Shown: piece after piece, positions 62,000 to 64,000 of the stretch
How the letters are laid out: each line of letters starts with the position of its first letter
Numbering within the stretch: the first letter of the stretch is position 1
NCBI GenBank assembly: GCA_028023455.1
Contig: JAQFVV010012400.1
Coordinates: forward strand, 11,353,748 to 11,417,747
DNA: 64,000 bases
Reading direction: 5' to 3'
From: Epiperipatus broadwayi
Lineage: Eukaryota > Onychophora > Udeonychophora > Euonychophora > Peripatidae
The notes under the pieces: generated by a model
Seen by the model: the letters and a program-made list of their open reading frames with translations, nothing else
What the model was told of the DNA's origin: nothing
Databases searched by the model: none
Position numbers and translations under genes: made by a program

Positions 62000-63970
62000 T
62001 CATATCCAAACTTGATCCCCCACCAGAAATGTATATGGATTGGTATTTTCTCAGCAGTCCCTGAGCTTTGCCATTTTCACCAACCACAGGTGGGTCCTAT
62101 CTTGATCCTTTTCTTTGTTGATGCTTCCCTAGTCCACTGGCACTAGTATCTTAACTAAGGTGTGACAGTGACTTAAAGTGGAGTTGCAGTGGTGTGAACT
62201 CTGTAGACTCATTTACTGTGTCATTGATAAAGTGGACCACTTTCTGATACTGATTTACCCATCCCTTATGATTATTGGGTATATGGGTCCTATATAAGCG
62301 GTTTATCTCATTTATAATTCTATCACAAGGGTTGGAATAAGGGTTCCTAATTGATGTGCGAATATGTTTAAGACCCTGTCATGATATCCATGCTTTCCAC
62401 TCTCTAGAGATAAAGGTGGATTTGTGGTCTGACAAAATGACCATGGGTTTTCCCACCTCCTTAAATTGTCTATTCGGTAAGACAGATAAGGTTCTGGGAA
62501 TCAGCTCTTCATACAGGATAAGTGCATATGTGCTTGGAAAACACATTATATGTTACCAATAGACATTGTTAATGCTTAAACAACAGCAATGACCTATAGT
62601 GATCAATGGCTAACATCTCATTTGGTTTAAATGGGATAATAGAGTATTACAACTTCCATATGACCTGTTTAGTGATTTTTTCTCACATACATAGAACATT
62701 TCTGAGGAATGGTGAGCACATGAATGTACAGACTGGTCTAGTAAAATTTCTGGCTTAAAGCTTCTTCATCTCTATGTGGACCATAGTGCCTAATAAAATA
62801 ATGCATATGGTCAATTAGGCACATCCAAAAATTTTGGAGCACCAGGATTTTCCATCACTATTGGGATCTTTTGTATGGATTTGTAAAACCCCATTTGGAG
62901 GTTATTAATTATCTTTCTGTATTGGAGCTCCTTGCTCTGCCAATATGGTAATCTCATTAATTCAGCCTCCATGTCATCACTTGCAGAATTTAGCATTATA
63001 ATTATTGGCTATTTTCAAATCAATGAGTGTTTCCAAATCAATGAGTTATTGGAATGCATCTCGATGGGTGGTGACTTCCAAGATGTCTGCAATGATGTTT
63101 TTAGGTCCAGGGCAATAGATAACCTTGTACTGGAACTTCTGTAGGGACAAGCTCCATCAAATCAGATACTCATTTGTTAAGAAACTGTGGTTAAGAAATT
63201 CCAGGAATTTATGATCCATGATGATGATTTCAGATCCCAGTAATATTTGTTTGAACTTATTACAGGTCCAGAAAATTGCTAAAGTTTACTGTTCCATGAT
63301 GGTATAGGTAACTTCTGCTCCTCTAAAAGTTCAACTATGGAAGCTCAGCACTTGGTGCTTTCCTTGTCCATCAATTTGAAATACGACCACCCCTAATCTT
63401 TTTTGCTACTGTACGTCTGGACATAAAAGAGGCTGGTAAAGTCTGGGTAGTGTAACATGATAGTATTTAAGACATTTTTCTTAATAGTCTTAAATTCTTG
63501 ATCATGTTCACTGGTCTCTGCCTACTTTTGGCCTTTCCATAATAAATTTAATAACTGGGAGATATCTTGTGCAAACCCAGGATAGAATTTTGTGATAATC
63601 AATTCCAGAAAGGACTAAAGGTGTTTACAAGTGGTAGGCCTGGAAAATTTCTGATGGCTTTCATTTTATCTAGATGTTTTTTTACACCCTTCATTAACAG
63701 TGTGCCACCAAATGATATATCCATGAGAGTGAAGTAACTTTTCTTAAGGTTCACTGTAATAGTTTTGTGCTACAATCTTGAAAAAATTTGCATAAATATA
63801 TGAGATGCTCCTTTGGGTCTTTTAATGCAATGACCACATCATCCACATAGCAGATGTGTTTTTTAATTTCTTTTTACAAGGCTTTGTTGAGTCACTTTGT
63901 CAGTCCTGCCCTACATTGCACAAAGCCTTGGAGAAAAAATAATCTGTACTGGTCAAAATTGTGTGTTTAT
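62000..63970 (-). pseudogene. Decayed Ty3/gypsy-like pol (RT, RNase H, integrase)
   Basis: Read on the minus strand from the right edge: the RT catalytic CYVDDVVIAL (YVDD at about 63838-63849), a thumb region (FGGTLLMKGVKKHLDKMKAI near 63690), RNase H-like pieces (IIMDHKFLEFLNHSF near 63200), and PGPKNIIADI (about 63090), the segment before integrase. Then come integrase pieces: NEMLAIDHY (about 62600), GKPMVILSDHKSTFISREW (about 62430), the SNP-DRIINEINRLYR region (about 62310) and FLVGDQVWI (about 62020). Domain order is that of Ty3/gypsy. Many stops and frameshifts; the gag and protease side lies beyond the window. Confidence 0.75.
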
Positions 63971-64000
63971 TCAACAAGACATGTATATAAAATAAAAAAA

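Overview
This window looks like AT-rich (very roughly three quarters A+T, by eye) non-coding DNA from an animal nuclear genome. I found no intact host gene. The evidence for an animal is the repeat content: RTE-type and other endonuclease-bearing non-LTR retrotransposons, a Tigger/pogo transposase relic, a hAT miniature element, tRNA-derived SINEs and Penelope-like ends. A degenerate CCCTAA-type minisatellite fits a TTAGGG-telomere lineage. The species is not resolved; mollusc, cnidarian and chelicerate genomes remain plausible.

Layout. 1-14 kb is AT-rich, with a TIR element (2.7-4.0 kb) enclosing telomere-like repeats, a promoter-like GC-richer segment (5.1-5.4 kb), a 15-base sequence identical to an Illumina adapter (12.2 kb) and a fold-back repeat (14.1-14.5 kb). 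15-16.5 kb holds a Penelope-like end and the 5' half of an RTE element. 18.7-19.1 kb is a hAT MITE. 22.2-24.4 kb is a 483-bp palindrome beside a decayed retrotransposon. 25.9-31.5 kb has fold-back elements and a decayed reverse transcriptase. 33.7-39.7 kb carries two head-to-tail Jockey/CR1-like retrotransposons separated by very long (TAA)n tracts. 41-43.7 kb has another reverse-transcriptase tail and a hammerhead/tRNA-like fold-back. 49.6-54.8 kb has a Tigger transposase relic split by a SINE, and a Tigger-type MITE. 57.5-59.5 kb is a 351-bp satellite array. 61-64 kb has the 3' end of an RTE element and a decayed Ty3/gypsy-like pol running off the window.

The most interesting theme is a set of short segments that fold as hammerhead self-cleaving ribozymes. 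I drew them by hand at 15.3, 22.4, 22.7, 26.0, 28.1, 43.0, 43.3, 53.6 and 56.8 kb, in about three or four unrelated repeat families. Several sit in inverted-repeat elements, as expected for Penelope-like terminal repeats. One family also carries a tRNA-like A/B-box module about 40 nt downstream of the ribozyme. The copy at 56.8 kb keeps every core base, and its stem I differs from its relatives by a compensatory pair change.
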